NCBI GenBank assembly: GCA_963978895.1
Contig: OZ022238.1
Span: forward strand, 11,494,842 to 11,558,841
Direction of reading: 5' to 3'
Source of the DNA: Erpobdella octoculata
Taxonomy: Eukaryota; Annelida; Clitellata; Hirudinida; Erpobdellidae
DNA length: 64,000 nucleotides
The notes beneath the pieces are model-generated. The model saw nothing but the letters and a program-made list of their open reading frames with translations, was not told the origin of the DNA and did not search any database. Made by a program: the position numbers and the translations under genes. The stretch's first letter is position 1; each line of letters opens with the position of its first letter. Shown here one piece after another: positions 11,701 through 24,862 of the stretch.

Positions 11701-14444
11701 CAGTAGTGTTGAAATTGATAAGAAATGAAAGTGGTAATAATTGTGATAAAGTAGAAAGGATAAATGAATTTTAAATAAAAACTTTAATCAATTTCTTTCA
11801 TTACGTTTTTTTTATAGAAACGTTTTATGGCATCTGTTAGAGAGTTAAATTAATTCAAATAATTAAAATAATGATATTTTTATTAATAATAATTTAAATT
11901 TAACTGCTGCCTCAGTCGCCTTACAACTACGTAGTATATATATTACAAATTTATATGCATAAAATCTTATCAAATACTGAAGACAATAAACAGGCTGATG
12001 ATGATGGTGGTGGTGTCAAGTAATGCCAATATAATTAATGGCTTGAAAGTATTATGAAATGTAAACTTATATTCGTGCGCTATTTCGAATTTAAGGACAA
12101 AAATGTGAATTTGATCCTCTTGAAGATAAGCACAACAAGAAAAAGAAAAAAATGAAGAGAGAGATAGTATAATCATAATCGATGGGGAGAGAGAGAGAGA
12201 GAGGGAGGGAGGGAGGGAGAGGGAGAGAGAAATAGGGAGAGGGAGTGAAAGGAGGAGAAATGAGAAATGAACAAATTAAAAGAAGAAGATGGAGATGAAC
12301 TAACAGCAGACATGGAGACAAATAAATGTATAATCACGTGACCTCACCAGGAGATGTGCTTGTTTCAGGATGAATGTATAATAAATCTTCGCTAGTACGA
12401 TCAAGCGATGGAGTGTCGAAAGTCTAAGAAGTTTCAGATGGAATTTGGTTTTATAAAACCAATATTATTAAACCAATATTTATTAAACCAATATTATAAG
12501 GGGACTATCATCGTGGTGAGGATGACAACTACGATGATTAATGCGATTGATGATGATTAATACGATTGATGATGATTAATACGATTGATGATGATTAATA
12601 CGATTGATGATGATTTGTATGATCCTGATGATGATCATAATGATTGGATGCAGTGTGGGTTTTGATGACCGGAGGAGGGGGGGGGGAGTAAAAAACCAAA
12701 TCAACACTTTTCCTCTAAAAAGTCGTAAAAGATGACGCTACCAAAATCAACAAACGATGGGTAAGCAAGAGCGGCGGCGGATCTTGGAATTTCGTAAGAT
12801 GGAAGGCAGAAAAATGTTTTTTAATCTATTTTTAAATTTTAATTACTGTCGTTATGCAGCCCGTTGTAAGATATCTTGCAGTTTTTATTCAGTAAAATTA
12901 AAAAAAAACTGAATTTAATCTTTTTATTTAATTTCTCTTTTTTCCTTTTTTTCTCTCGTTTTTTCTGTATTTTTTCTGGAGCAATATCAACCTCTTTTTT
13001 GTAATTAAAAATAATAAACTATGTTTTAAAACAAAAAAATAAAATATAATTGAAACAATAAACAATGTTTACATATATAAATTCAAAAAATGTCATTTAA
13101 AAAAATTTTTTAAATGAAAGACCGGCAAATTCAGAAATATAAGGGATTTGTTATAAAACCTTAAAACCTGGCTTACTTGTTTATTACAAAACGCGTCAAA
13201 TCAGCCAAAAATAAGATAATTCGAAATTATAACTATTTGGCTGATGATGATCGTATTGTTAATCATGATGATGGGGATCATGGCTATGGTAATAATTTGG
13301 TTATGATAGTGATGAAACATCAGGACCATAATAACATTCCTAACATCTTCGCATAAAAAGTTAAATTGGTATAAAACGCACTCCCATATGCCAAATAAAA
13401 GACTTGAGAGCGCGAAGATGAGCTAAAACTAAAAAGTAAAAATTGAATGACAGAGACATGAAACCAATAAACAAGAAAAAAATTATAAGAATATTGATGA
13501 AGAGAGAAAAAAGTTTGTGTGTGAAAGAATTTAAAAGAGAGAGAAAAAGAGAGTGGAAGAGTGAGGGAGAAAAGAGAGGGAGGGAGAAAAAAGAGGGAGG
13601 GAGAAAAGAGAGAGAGAAGATAACTAGCCCTGGAACAGTTCTCTTTCAAAACACAAAAACTACTTTATGCTATTATTTTTCTGAATTTTCAACCCGGAAA
13701 CTCACTTCAGTGAAATCATATCCCCTGTGGAGCTTCTGGTGCTTTGTGCCCGATGTAACTCCCGGGGTATCGACAAAGGTTATATTCTCCAGGACGGGAT
13801 TTGGCGTGACCGACATCTGGAGGCGATTGAGGAAGGCATTTCCAAACCTGGCCAAGGGACAGAAAGGCATTGTTTTGTCTGAGACGAGGGCGTTGCCTGG
13901 AACGATGGAGTCGACCTGACCATCGGAAACTATGACGAAATTATCTGTTGTTGGTTCCGGTCCAATTCTCATTCCAGGATAATCCTTTGAAAATTTAACG
14001 AAAACTGATGAGAAAAGGGTTAAATGAAAGAATAAAAATGACAAAATTCATCTATTTTTTTTCTTTCAAAAGTTTAATGCTAAAACACTTGTGTACACAT
14101 AATAAAGCGCATGCACATACGCAACAAAACACATGCTTAGACACAATAAAATTTGCACTCGTACATACTAATAGAGACACGTTACACACCTGCTCAATCA
14201 CTGTCTTTATAAATGTAGTTTTCCCCGTTGAATACTGGCCTATCAGCAGGACCATCGGTTTAGCGTTGAATTCCGAATCTTCGATACGAAAGGAATGGAA
14301 ATCGTGAAAATGATAAAAGTCCTCTAGCGGTAGTAGCCGGTCGTTGTACATTCGCTTCAGATTTTCTGACAGTTTCGAGCGGTAGCCAGCCGATGGGAAA
14401 ACGGCGCGGTGGCTTTCGCTTTTGTTCGAGAACCAGGAAAGCAT
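8717..14444 (-). CDS. EHD: EH domain-containing membrane-remodelling ATPase (EHD/RME-1)
   Basis: EHD proteins are dynamin-like ATPases that tubulate endosomal membranes and drive recycling. Six exons join in phase: 14190-14444, 13706-13984, 11250-11355, 10789-10991, 10282-10368 and 8717-9748, giving 653 aa (vertebrate EHDs are about 535). Visible motifs are the P-loop GQYSTGKT (69-76), DTPG (157-160) and NKAD (224-227). A helical region and a C-terminal EH domain (about 537-640) follow, with one EF-hand loop, D-M-D-G-D-H-C-L-D-E-D-E (593-604), and the family-typical end with PPSKR. Start ATG 14442-14444 gives M-L-S-W, like the M-F-S-W of EHD1. The extra length is a linker of about 110 aa that carries an NPF motif (529-531), and about 14 residues inserted in the helical domain. 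Identification is certain; the paralogue is not, since invertebrates usually have one. Confidence 0.96.
11356..13705. repeat. EHD intron with low-complexity tracts
   Basis: This 2.35 kb intron holds GAT/GGT-rich runs (11520-11700), GA-rich tracts (12185-12250 and 13505-13620) and a GATGATTAATACGATT repeat (about 12535-12615). ORFs over these tracts are compositional artefacts. No other gene is seen. The other EHD introns (9749-10281, 10369-10788, 10992-11249, 13985-14189) are short and AT-rich. Confidence 0.75.
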
Positions 14445-15581
14445 GTTTAGCCGATCTATTCAAGTTGGCTAATAAGCTGGTTGGTTAGCCGGTTGTTTTC
14501 AAGTCTGGATGAGAAAAAAATAAATGAATTTATTATTTTAAAAATTCGTTTTTATGTTTAAAGCTACAGGGATAATTTACGGAACATTTCAACGGAGAAA
14601 CTGAAATAAAACTTTTTAATGTTTTTTTCTATCTTTGCAACTATTTCGGATTAGTCGATTGAAAGTAGTTACTTTGAAAAAGCGACTGGCTCCGTTTTAA
14701 ACTTCAGCTAACCGCAGCGTTCCTCCTGTGGTCGCCTATTTCTCAAGTCGAAGTTTTCTTTTAAACGAAATCGATGCTATTTCGTAGGAATGGAATTTGA
14801 AAAATAAACAATGGTGACGTCTACGCAGTTTGTGTTGGAGCGACAATTTTTAAACTACTACTACCACCATAGATCAATGACTACTACTACTACACTCTCT
14901 ATCTCCCCATCTCTCTATTTCTCTCTCTCTCTTTCTCTCTTTCTCTCCTTCTCTCTCTCTATTTTTCGTTCTATCCCTCCCAATCTTTCGTTTTTTTATT
15001 TCTCGAACCGATTAGAATATAAAATTCTTATTTCTCCAGAAATTCTTCTTACTTATCCTTCCCCACAATTATCATCATAATCATAACCCAACCATCATCG
15101 TCATCGTCGTCGTCATCATCATCATCATCATCGTCATCATCGTCATCGTCGTCGGTAAGCGCATCGCACTTGAAAACAAACGGATCAAATTTTAATCGAT
15201 CGGTTTCGAATTACGCACAAAATAGTTTCGCATAAATATTTCATTCAATTTAAACCATAAATTTCATCGGCATTAGCAGTGATGATGTTGAAGATGATTA
15301 TGATGACGATAGTATTGCTATTATTTGTTTTTTTTGCTAAGAATTACATAAATAATAAAAACAGAAAGTTCCAGTTGGATTTTTGTAACTAATTAAAGAT
15401 GTTTCGCAATTTGGAAAACTTTAAACAAGCCGTGTGAAGTTTTTGCCCATCCTACAATTCTCGATGGAACTTAAGAGTGGTATGTAAACTATTAATACTA
15501 CTACTAGTGCTACTACTACTACTACTACTACTACTAATACTACTACTACTTCTACTACTACTACTGCTGCTGCTGCTACTG

Positions 15582-15614
<33 letters not shown>

Positions 15615-15631
15615 TGCTGGTGCTGCTCCTG

Positions 15632-15664
<33 letters not shown>

Positions 15665-15906
15665 TTACTACTACTACTACTGCAGCTGCTGCTACTACTG
15701 CTATGGCTACCATTACAAATACTTATAATACATTGTCCTAACAGTTTTTATGCGAACTGTTTGAATTTCACAAATAACACATGTTGGGAGTAAACAACTA
15801 GTTTATTATAAAAAGTTATTATTGAAAACTTTTTAACTATTTTTAGATTATAAACAAGATTTACCGGCACATTCACATAAGCAAATACTTGTCCCGACTA
15901 AAAGAC
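14445..15906. repeat. EHD upstream region and trinucleotide repeats
   Basis: The EHD promoter and 5'UTR should lie just above 14445, but no clear TATA element stands out. A CT-rich tract covers 14895-14960, (ATC)n with (GTC) variants 15085-15155, and a CTA/CTG trinucleotide array about 15490-15700. A minus-strand AATAAA (TTTATT at 15802-15807) lies about 100 bp beyond the stop of the next gene and is its likely poly(A) signal. Confidence 0.6.
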
Positions 15907-18900
15907 TCAAAGACAACAGACATATAATAATATTTTCACGTCGTGAACAAAAAATCTTGTCAAAATGCTGGTCAGCATAACCACAAACATCGATCCTCTT
16001 GCTTTTTTCCCCGATTCCGATTGGTGGACGGGAAAGGCTCGTCCCTCTGGGCCATGATTTCCAACAAATTGTTTTGGAGTTAGTTGGTGTGCCTGGCTTG
16101 AGTAGCTTCTGTTACGTTCTCCGGGGTAGATTTTGTTTCTAATAGATGGAGTGGGAAGCTGCTGACAAGGACGATGAAGAGCTCCTAGTAAACAAAACGA
16201 CAGTTTGATCTAGTCCATATCTGATTGTTCAAAAGCAATTTTAAATAATAAAGAGGGACTCACTGTTGTCAACTTTGAGTGAGAGAATGGCATTGGCAAG
16301 GTGGAAAGGATCAAATTGTTCCATTGTGCCACATTGCTGAGTGCTTCCCATGAGAAATATTTCTTTCCATGGAGTTAAATTCGTTTGGTGACCAATACCC
16401 GATGCTCTAGGGTCAAGTATTATGCCCTAATAGAAATAAAAAACTTAATATGTTTGTAAAAGATTTCTGAAGAAATAATAACATTTAATTTTAAACAATT
16501 AATAAATAAACTAAGTAGATGTTGTAAATATTCACAGGGGATACACGCATAAAAAATGCCCATCAAAACGAACAACCAGCACAACGAACGTGGATTTTTG
16601 CGAATGGAAATCTTCGAGCTCCAATATGATGCCTTCCGTTTACCCTGAGCAAGCTTAAAAAGAAGACAGCGAGAGTCAGTAGTCAGGGCCAATAGTGTGT
16701 GTTGTTTTTAATTCTATTGAACATCGCGATCAGTATGATGAACTTCCCGCAGCGCCGCCAAAAAACCATATGAAAGAGACCCAATGTAGTTAAAACTCAA
16801 TATAAATCAATTAGAACTCACCCAGCACAAATAATTTCCGTTTTTGCCTGTCGTCTTGGTGACAAGAGTGGCGTGCATGTAGTCCATGGCATAATAGGAC
16901 GAACAACTGAATTCTGTAATACAGTTAGTTGATAAATTTTTACCCGTTAAGCTCAGCCACCTCTTACGAAAGCCTCTTTGGCAGGCGGCCTCCGCTAACA
17001 CAGAGCAACCTTCTACGACATACGCATAAACTAACCCAATCTGACATGGCTGCCACTCACACTGACGTTTCTTCTGTCAAACATCAGGTCGTGGAGATCT
17101 TGATTGTCACCATGCCGGCCTGCACTGCTTTCGTCGAGACCAAGATCACCATCGTCGTCCAGTTGGTCAAGAGTAAAGGTTGGGCAGTGACCCATCAAAG
17201 TTATTTTTAGTCGGCCAAGGGATCCACACGATCTGGAGGTGACAGAAAAAAATAAATCAATTTATCTGTCTATAAGTCATATGTTATTTATCTAAAATGA
17301 ATTATCTAAGTAACCGCTTATACAATGAACAATCTGCATCATTCCATTATTTCATCACCATCTCACTTTTTGCTCCAGTCGGAAACAGTTCCACGACAGC
17401 TTCTGCCGCTGGCACCACCGTGGTTGTCATATGATTCATCGTCATAATCGCCTCTTGTTATGACGTCAATGGAGCCTGACAGTCCGCAGCTGGAATCTTG
17501 GAAATTGTCCGATGCTAAAAAAAATAGAGATAAAATAGACTAAGAAATAGAAAGATAGATAATACAAAGAAAAAGATAGAAAGTGAAAGATAGTGAAAAA
17601 AAGAGTAAATCCACAATGTTCAAAGTATTAAAAAGTATTGAAAGTTATTGAAATCTATTGCAAAGTACTGAAAAACATTCGAAAGTAGAAAAAGGTATTA
17701 AAAAGTATTTTATAAAAGTTGTCCCAAAATCAAACGAGTTTCTGAACCATTGAATATTAATGATGTTTGAAGGATTTGGAAAACACAGAAGTTTTCAACA
17801 ATCTAGAAAACTCCGTTTTTATGTAGCAAGTTTTATTTCTAACGAAAGGTCATTCCACTTTTGGAGCCAATAACTCCAAGCCATCTTTCACCAAGTGATG
17901 TTCGAAGTAAAGCGGGCACGATGAAATTTCCGGAAATGAAAATCCACGGTCAGCGACAAAGTTGGTCGGTTGAATATCCATGCTGAGGTTACATCGTGCA
18001 CACACTTGAACACGAGTACCTCGACTTTATAGAATATTCTTTCCGGAAGGTAAATAGACAAAATCAATGAAAATCGTGTAGAATAGGTGTCACGTGGTCG
18101 TACTTATAAATATGTGTAGGTGCAGGGACGTCATTTCAGCAAAATCATGGGAGGCAAGATGTTTAAAGGGTCAACACGTACCAGAATGTTATCTTCACCT
18201 CATAATTTTAATAGTTTCTTTCCAAAAAAGCTAATGTCCAAAGTGAAAAAGTGTTAGTCGCAGAAGCTTTTCCATTTTTTTTCGAAAACTTGCTTACTTT
18301 TTCTTTCAGAAAAAGCGAAAAACTCATCTGGCAAATCAAGAGATTAAGTGATAGCATGACGTTTTATTGTTTTTTACTTTATTATTAAGATACATACATA
18401 CATACATACATACATACATACATACATACATGCATACACAATTACATATATATATAAATAAATATATAAATACATACATAGAAAATTATGTATATTAATT
18501 ATACAAATATTGCCCACCGACAATGGACTTGAGATTTTGACTCCTAATGGAGTCATTCAGAGGCGGCGAATCGTCCTTGAAGTCATTGCAGGCGGTAAAC
18601 GATTGATCTTCAATGGAACTTGTGGCTTGAATAAAGTGCAAGAATATAAAGTAAATTAACTATTTAATTTCAAATAAAAGAGTCAAGGAAAAAAGTGGGC
18701 ACAGCAGTTTATGTAATGTTGAAAGTTCGCGATTACCCTGGAGTTGTTTAATTTTTACATTTTCCAGATCATTGCAGCAGCGAACATGAACTGAAAGGTG
18801 AAAAGGTGGTTCCGTGATAATGGTGGTTTGGTAGTTCGATGTTTGATGTTTGTAAAATATTATTTACTATTGTTGTTTTATAGTTTATCAAATATAAATA

Positions 18901-21900
18901 AAAATTCAATTGTAATAAGAACAAGTGTAATAGAAGCTCACAGATCTGAAAGTTCAGAACTTTGTTCGAAGTTTCCACGAGGTGGAGACAGGTGTATCGT
19001 GGCCGACTGAAGAAAGGAAATGCGCAATGATAAACAAATCATAACGTTATGTATATTAGCGGACCTATGGACATATATTTTGTAATATATATGAGAGTGA
19101 TAAATAAAAAACATTTGATATATAATATTGCGCTTCTTATAATAGAAAGGCTGCTTAGATTAAACGAATTAAACGGACAAACCATCCATTGTTGTAATAA
19201 GAGAAGAGCTTGTAGTAGTTCTTTTCCCAGTGTTTGCTCTTGCAGAGAAAAGTACCGAGAGAGGAGAAGGTGATGTTGTCCTGGCTAATGGTGATGGCTT
19301 CTTTTCTGTTACCTGCGTAATAGCGCCATTCCTTTCTTATGTCCGTGTTGAAGCGGCATTCGGCACTCCAAGGTGGAATCAGGTCTTTTAGAAAATTAAA
19401 TGTGAATTTACTCTGTCATCAACATTATTTTTGCAGCTGTTCACGAATAAATCTTAACCATTTATCGAATAACCATCAAGTGCCCAGATAAAATGAACCC
19501 AAGAAGTAATTTTAATTACTTGTCAACTCGATACTCGATCAGTCGCCACGCCACTCTATTTAGATTTCGAAACAATGTATCTTCCAAACGGATAGTTTAG
19601 TTCACAAAACTTTATTACTCATACTTATATATTATTTGTAAGTTTTTAGTACATTTGTATATAAGCGTTTAGTGTTTAAATCTTTTTTTTAATTTTTTTA
19701 AATCTAAAAACGTATTAATCTATTGTCACAGGATATACACCTGCATGCAAAAAATGAACTTTTTACAACCAAGTGCCTTAAGAAAGCTTTAGAAAATCCG
19801 ATGAAACAAACAACAAAACTAAATTTTAAAAAATCGAAATTTTGCAAAATTTTGCAAAACCGCTATCACAAAATTTTTGAAATCTTTGAAGCTTTCAAAC
19901 TTGGTGGAAACTTGGGTTTGGTGACATTTAGGCAGGCGACAGTTAGGCGCGCGACATATAGGCAGCGACATATGGGCGGAATGACATTTAGGCGTAGCGA
20001 CATTTAGGGACGCGACATTTAGGGGCACAAAATTTAGGGGCGCGACATTTTGGGGACGCGACAATTAAGGGCGCGACATTTAGTGGCGCGACGTTTAGGC
20101 AACGACAATTTGGCTGTTAATATACTGATTTTTGATCCACTGAAAATTTAATTTGGCTTAAAATTGTAGTCTATTGGTTTTATTGGTCAACTTTTCTGTA
20201 ACTATCGCTTGATTTTGTTTCTGTGAACATTAAAGCTTTTAAGAAACAAATTTTTATTTCTGTTTTAAAATAAACTTGAATAAACAACATCAGAAAAGAA
20301 AGCAGAAGTTTGTAATGATTTTTATTTAAACTGTTACATTCAGTACATACATATAATCAACAACAAAGCATGTGATAGATGAGCAACAGCTTGCAGATAT
20401 ATGAGAAATTCTGCACGTCCATATGCAGCTACGGCACGCCGAACACGGTCGTCTAGTGTGCATTACTTCTACGAGGATAAGCTATCAATTCCGGTCGCGC
20501 CCTGCAAGAACTTTGTTTTCTGCTGTTGCATGTCCCGTTTGATACAATCCAAGAATGAACAGAGAGTTGGATGGTGACACAGGAACAGTGACTGAAGACT
20601 ATAATGCCACCCCTCACCAAATTTGCTTATAATTATTCAACAAAGTTTTATTATATCCTTTAAATTAAAAATATTTTGAAGCATCCTTAATTAGTAAAAA
20701 TCACTAGAATGTCCATTTTTAAGCTTTTCATTGTATAAGCTTAAATTTACATTACATTGCATAAGCTTAAGTTGCATGCGCTTAAATGCGCCTATTTGTT
20801 GTCCGCCTAAATGTCCATCCACCCATTTGTCGTGCGCTCATATGGATCCGCCCAAATGTTGCACGCCTAACTGACGTCCGCCCAAGTTTCCCGATACCGA
20901 AACCTCTTGGAATCACGAAAAACCATTAAATAGGCTATATAAATCTAGAACATGAGTTTAAAACTAAATCTAAAAATTTTTGAGATTTTGACGATACCGT
21001 ATCACAAAATTTTTTGATTTTTTAAGTTTTGAAATTTGGTTGAACTTTTTTATAGAAAGTTTCGTTGCATGGGATCCAGAAAAACCTCAAATTAGACCAT
21101 AGAAAACTAACAAATATGTACAAAACGGAAATAATAAAAGATCAACATTTTTTAAATTTTAGCGATACTAGTATTACAAATTTAGCAATTTTTTATTTTC
21201 AAAATTAATTGAAATTTGTTTTTATAACAAACTTTGAAAACTTTTGCCATACCGGTATTAGAAAATCTTCGAATTTTGTGAAGTTTTATAAATTAGTTGA
21301 AATTTGTTTTTATAGAAAGGTTTGATGCATGCGATCACAAACTAAAATTCAAAACTTCAAAACTAAAATTGAACAAAGGTCGAAATTTTGAAAATTTCTG
21401 CGATAATTGTATCTTGTGAGCAAGATGAAACGGGAAAGTGACCGGGAATGGGAAAGCGACCGGAAACGGGAGAGCAAGCGGGAACGGTAAGTGACCGGGA
21501 GCGGGAGAACAAGCGGAGAAGGAAACGAAAGCGAGAGAAAAAACCCGGGCAACGCCGAGTACCGCGCTAATTAAATTATAACATTCTTGTTATCAATATT
21601 GCAATCCTTAAATTAAAACCTACAAGCAAAACCGCGTAAAAATAATTTCTAATTTGTACAAAAGTTATTTTTAACTCACTGCAGAGTCCGCACGATCGCT
21701 TGCAGAAGTTTGCGTAGTGGAACATGGCTCCGTTGACGCAGCGCCCCAGCCGTGCGTGTTCTGCGCATGTCCACGAATCGTCATAGCAGACTCCCGGCTC
21801 TATGAGTGAACAAACATTAGTATGTTATGAAATTAATTAAATAAAATTATTAAAGAGTTTGGGATGTACTTTAATATAATGAGCTAAAACCCGTGTTGGC

Positions 21901-24773
21901 TAAAATGCATATTTTACTTCTCTGTTACATATATTTGAAACAAAAGCATTTCTATTGGGCACAAGGTTGAGGCTTAGCTACTGCTATATCTACCACTTCT
22001 GCCCATGCCACTGCCACTGTCACTGTCACTATTACTGCTACTACTACTGCTGATGTTTTTATGGTCTCGAGGTTTGAAAGCTGTAGGTACGAAAAAAAAA
22101 CAACCAGAAGATTTGAATAAACTGTGCAAATATAATTTTTATGTTGTTTTTTTTTATTACCGCTCTTGTTAAGAGAAAGATGGACCACGTTGCTGAATCT
22201 TGTAACATCAGTTACAGGCGTGATGGGACTGAAGTACATCTTCATGCTGTTGACCGGTTGTGACTTGTAAACCTGTTCGTACCTCTGGCGTACAAAGAGA
22301 AAAAGTAAAGTATTGTTAATGCAAATCAGTGCAGAAGTTTGCTATGACCACGCAATGAAATGCCGGTGTTTTACGTTGTGGGTATTAATAAAATCTTTCA
22401 TATAAACTCTACAGCACTAAAGAGTTGAACGAGCACAGAAAGTATTCCATTCCCACAAAAGCGACGTCATTTCGGTGGGGGAGTAGAGAGAGGTTGCTTC
22501 CCTCTGACTTTGAAGTGAGCACCCTAATGTTGAAGTCGGCCCCCTAACTTCTCAGTGGGCCCCTAAAAAGTTGTAGTGGGCCTCCTGACGTTGAAGTGGG
22601 CTTCCTGAATTTTACGGAAACGCGCCCCCTGATAGGTTATTTGAGAATTTTTTGAGAGGTACTTCAGACCACCCCCTGAGTCATCAGCTTTCAGACTATC
22701 TTCTTTCCGGTCATCAGCTTTTTTTGGTTGGAAAACTATAGCGTCATCATAAAAAATTGAGAAGCGTGCAGGCCTTTTTAACATGTTGACACTTTTCTTC
22801 TAGGTTTTGCTGAAATGATGTTCCTGTTTCCACACATTCTCTCCATTTCCATTACATTTGTCTCAATCTTTTAGGCTTGTTACCTGTCCATTCGATCTCA
22901 CCGGTTTTGTCAAAAAGAAGCTTTGTTTGACTTTCTATATAACTTCCAAGTCTCTTAATATATTTATTAATAATCAAAGGCTTTTATTTATTACAAGAAT
23001 TAGAACATACAAAGTTATTATTTTGTTTGTAAAAATGCATATTTACAAAACATTTTATATTTTAAATATTGAAAAAAAATTGTAAGCAATTTAAAAAATG
23101 GTTTATTTTACGTTTTATTGTCCAACAACGCAAAACTTCGGGCAACGCCGATGTAAGCTTGCTAGTAAAATTTAAACGAAGATTCTTACAAAAATATATC
23201 TCGGATATCCTCCAACTTCTTGAGTGGCAGCTGCTATGAAAACGAATCCAGCTTCTTCCCACGATCCCCAACATTTCATCTGTGCTCCTGGATACATGCA
23301 CAATAATAATAATAATAATACCTACGTTTCAACGATTTCATTTATATGTACGTGATTATTTTTATCTCTGAGGATTGGTTTGTTCTCAATTTTTGTTTGT
23401 GCGAGTTGGTATTTGGATGTCTAAGCTGGACAGTAGACGTTATTTTCTAGAGACTCAAGTTTTAATAAAAATTATTATATTACAGATGTGTAAACGTCGT
23501 TTGATAAATTAAAGTAACATTCTAACTCAGCCTTTTATCGTAGAATGGACTGCACGAAGGGTCGACAAATGTCAAGGTCATGCCCTCTCCTTTGACGCAT
23601 TCAACCTCTAACCTGGAAGGTCGCCATTCCTGGGGGCATAGCTAAACAGGGGTTATGAGATTTGAATAAATTATGTTGATGAGGAGACAGTAATTATGAG
23701 GAATGTGCTCGTCACAGATTAATTGATGAATTGTGTGCTTTAATTTAAATAATAAATTCCGATTCAAACTTTATTTATTTTATTTTATTTTTTATTAAAA
23801 TATTATTGATATATTAAAACCAAAACCTCTCCATAGTTTTTCCTGGTTGTCCTAAAATCGTATCCTCCCACCAGTGGACAGAATGAAACTTCTCGCTGGT
23901 AAGGAGCTGCATCAACCAGTTGAACAATTATTCTCATCAAACAAACACAAGGACATACAACAACAGTTTTATTTACAATTAATGTTACTTTCTGTTTTGA
24001 TCTAAGTAACAGTTGCATAACATCAATTTTATTCATCAAAACATTTTCGTCCATGATAAAAATATTTTTTTCTTTAAAAGTATTTAAACTAATTCCGATC
24101 TGAAGTTAAAGTTCGGATGATAGCATTATGCCGCTATTATCAAAGTACAACTGTCGCGCAGTCGCGCCAGGGCTCTTTTCAAGCAGTCGTATTTTTGGAC
24201 CAAATTAATTATTCAAGAATTAAATTACAAAAATTTATTGAATTATCTTACAAAAAAGTGGCCATTCTTCCCTCTGAAAAAGATGGTCGGGGCAGACGTC
24301 TGTTGAATCTTCGTCATGAGGACCTTTCGGCATAAAGTGGAAAGTTGTTTTTAATGATGATGGAATTATGAGGAATTATTGGTGTTCATGATGGTGATGA
24401 TGCCGATGAAATAGATTTGACTTAGTCTTATGTACAAATAAAAAATTAAATTAAAAAATAGCAGTTATAAATAAGTTAAAAAAAACTACATAAATCAGTG
24501 ATTGCAGACTTACCTTGGAATATATGAACGATGTTCTGGTTTCTCGGAACAAACTTGATGCAGGCTGCTTGAGTGCTCCTTATAAATTTAAAGGTCACAT
24601 TGAAAGGTCAAATGTTAAGTTATAAAGATACGCGTATTCCTTGTAGATAGGTTAAACGTCTGAACATTATATAATGTTTTGTTATGAAAAATTAATGAGA
24701 AAACCGTTTAAATATTATTCCCTCTCATTTTTTCATATTTCTTTTTTCTCTTTTTTCTCTTTCTTTTTTACTT

Positions 24774-24862
<89 letters not shown>

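Noticed and set aside
13443..13919. 158-codon plus ORF
   Set aside because: It runs antisense to the EHD exon at 13706-13984 and through a GA-rich tract.
16420..16692. 90-codon minus ORF between exons of the ShK gene
   Set aside because: The flanking exons (16822-16994 and 16264-16426) join in phase without it, and its 3' part is AT-rich intron sequence.
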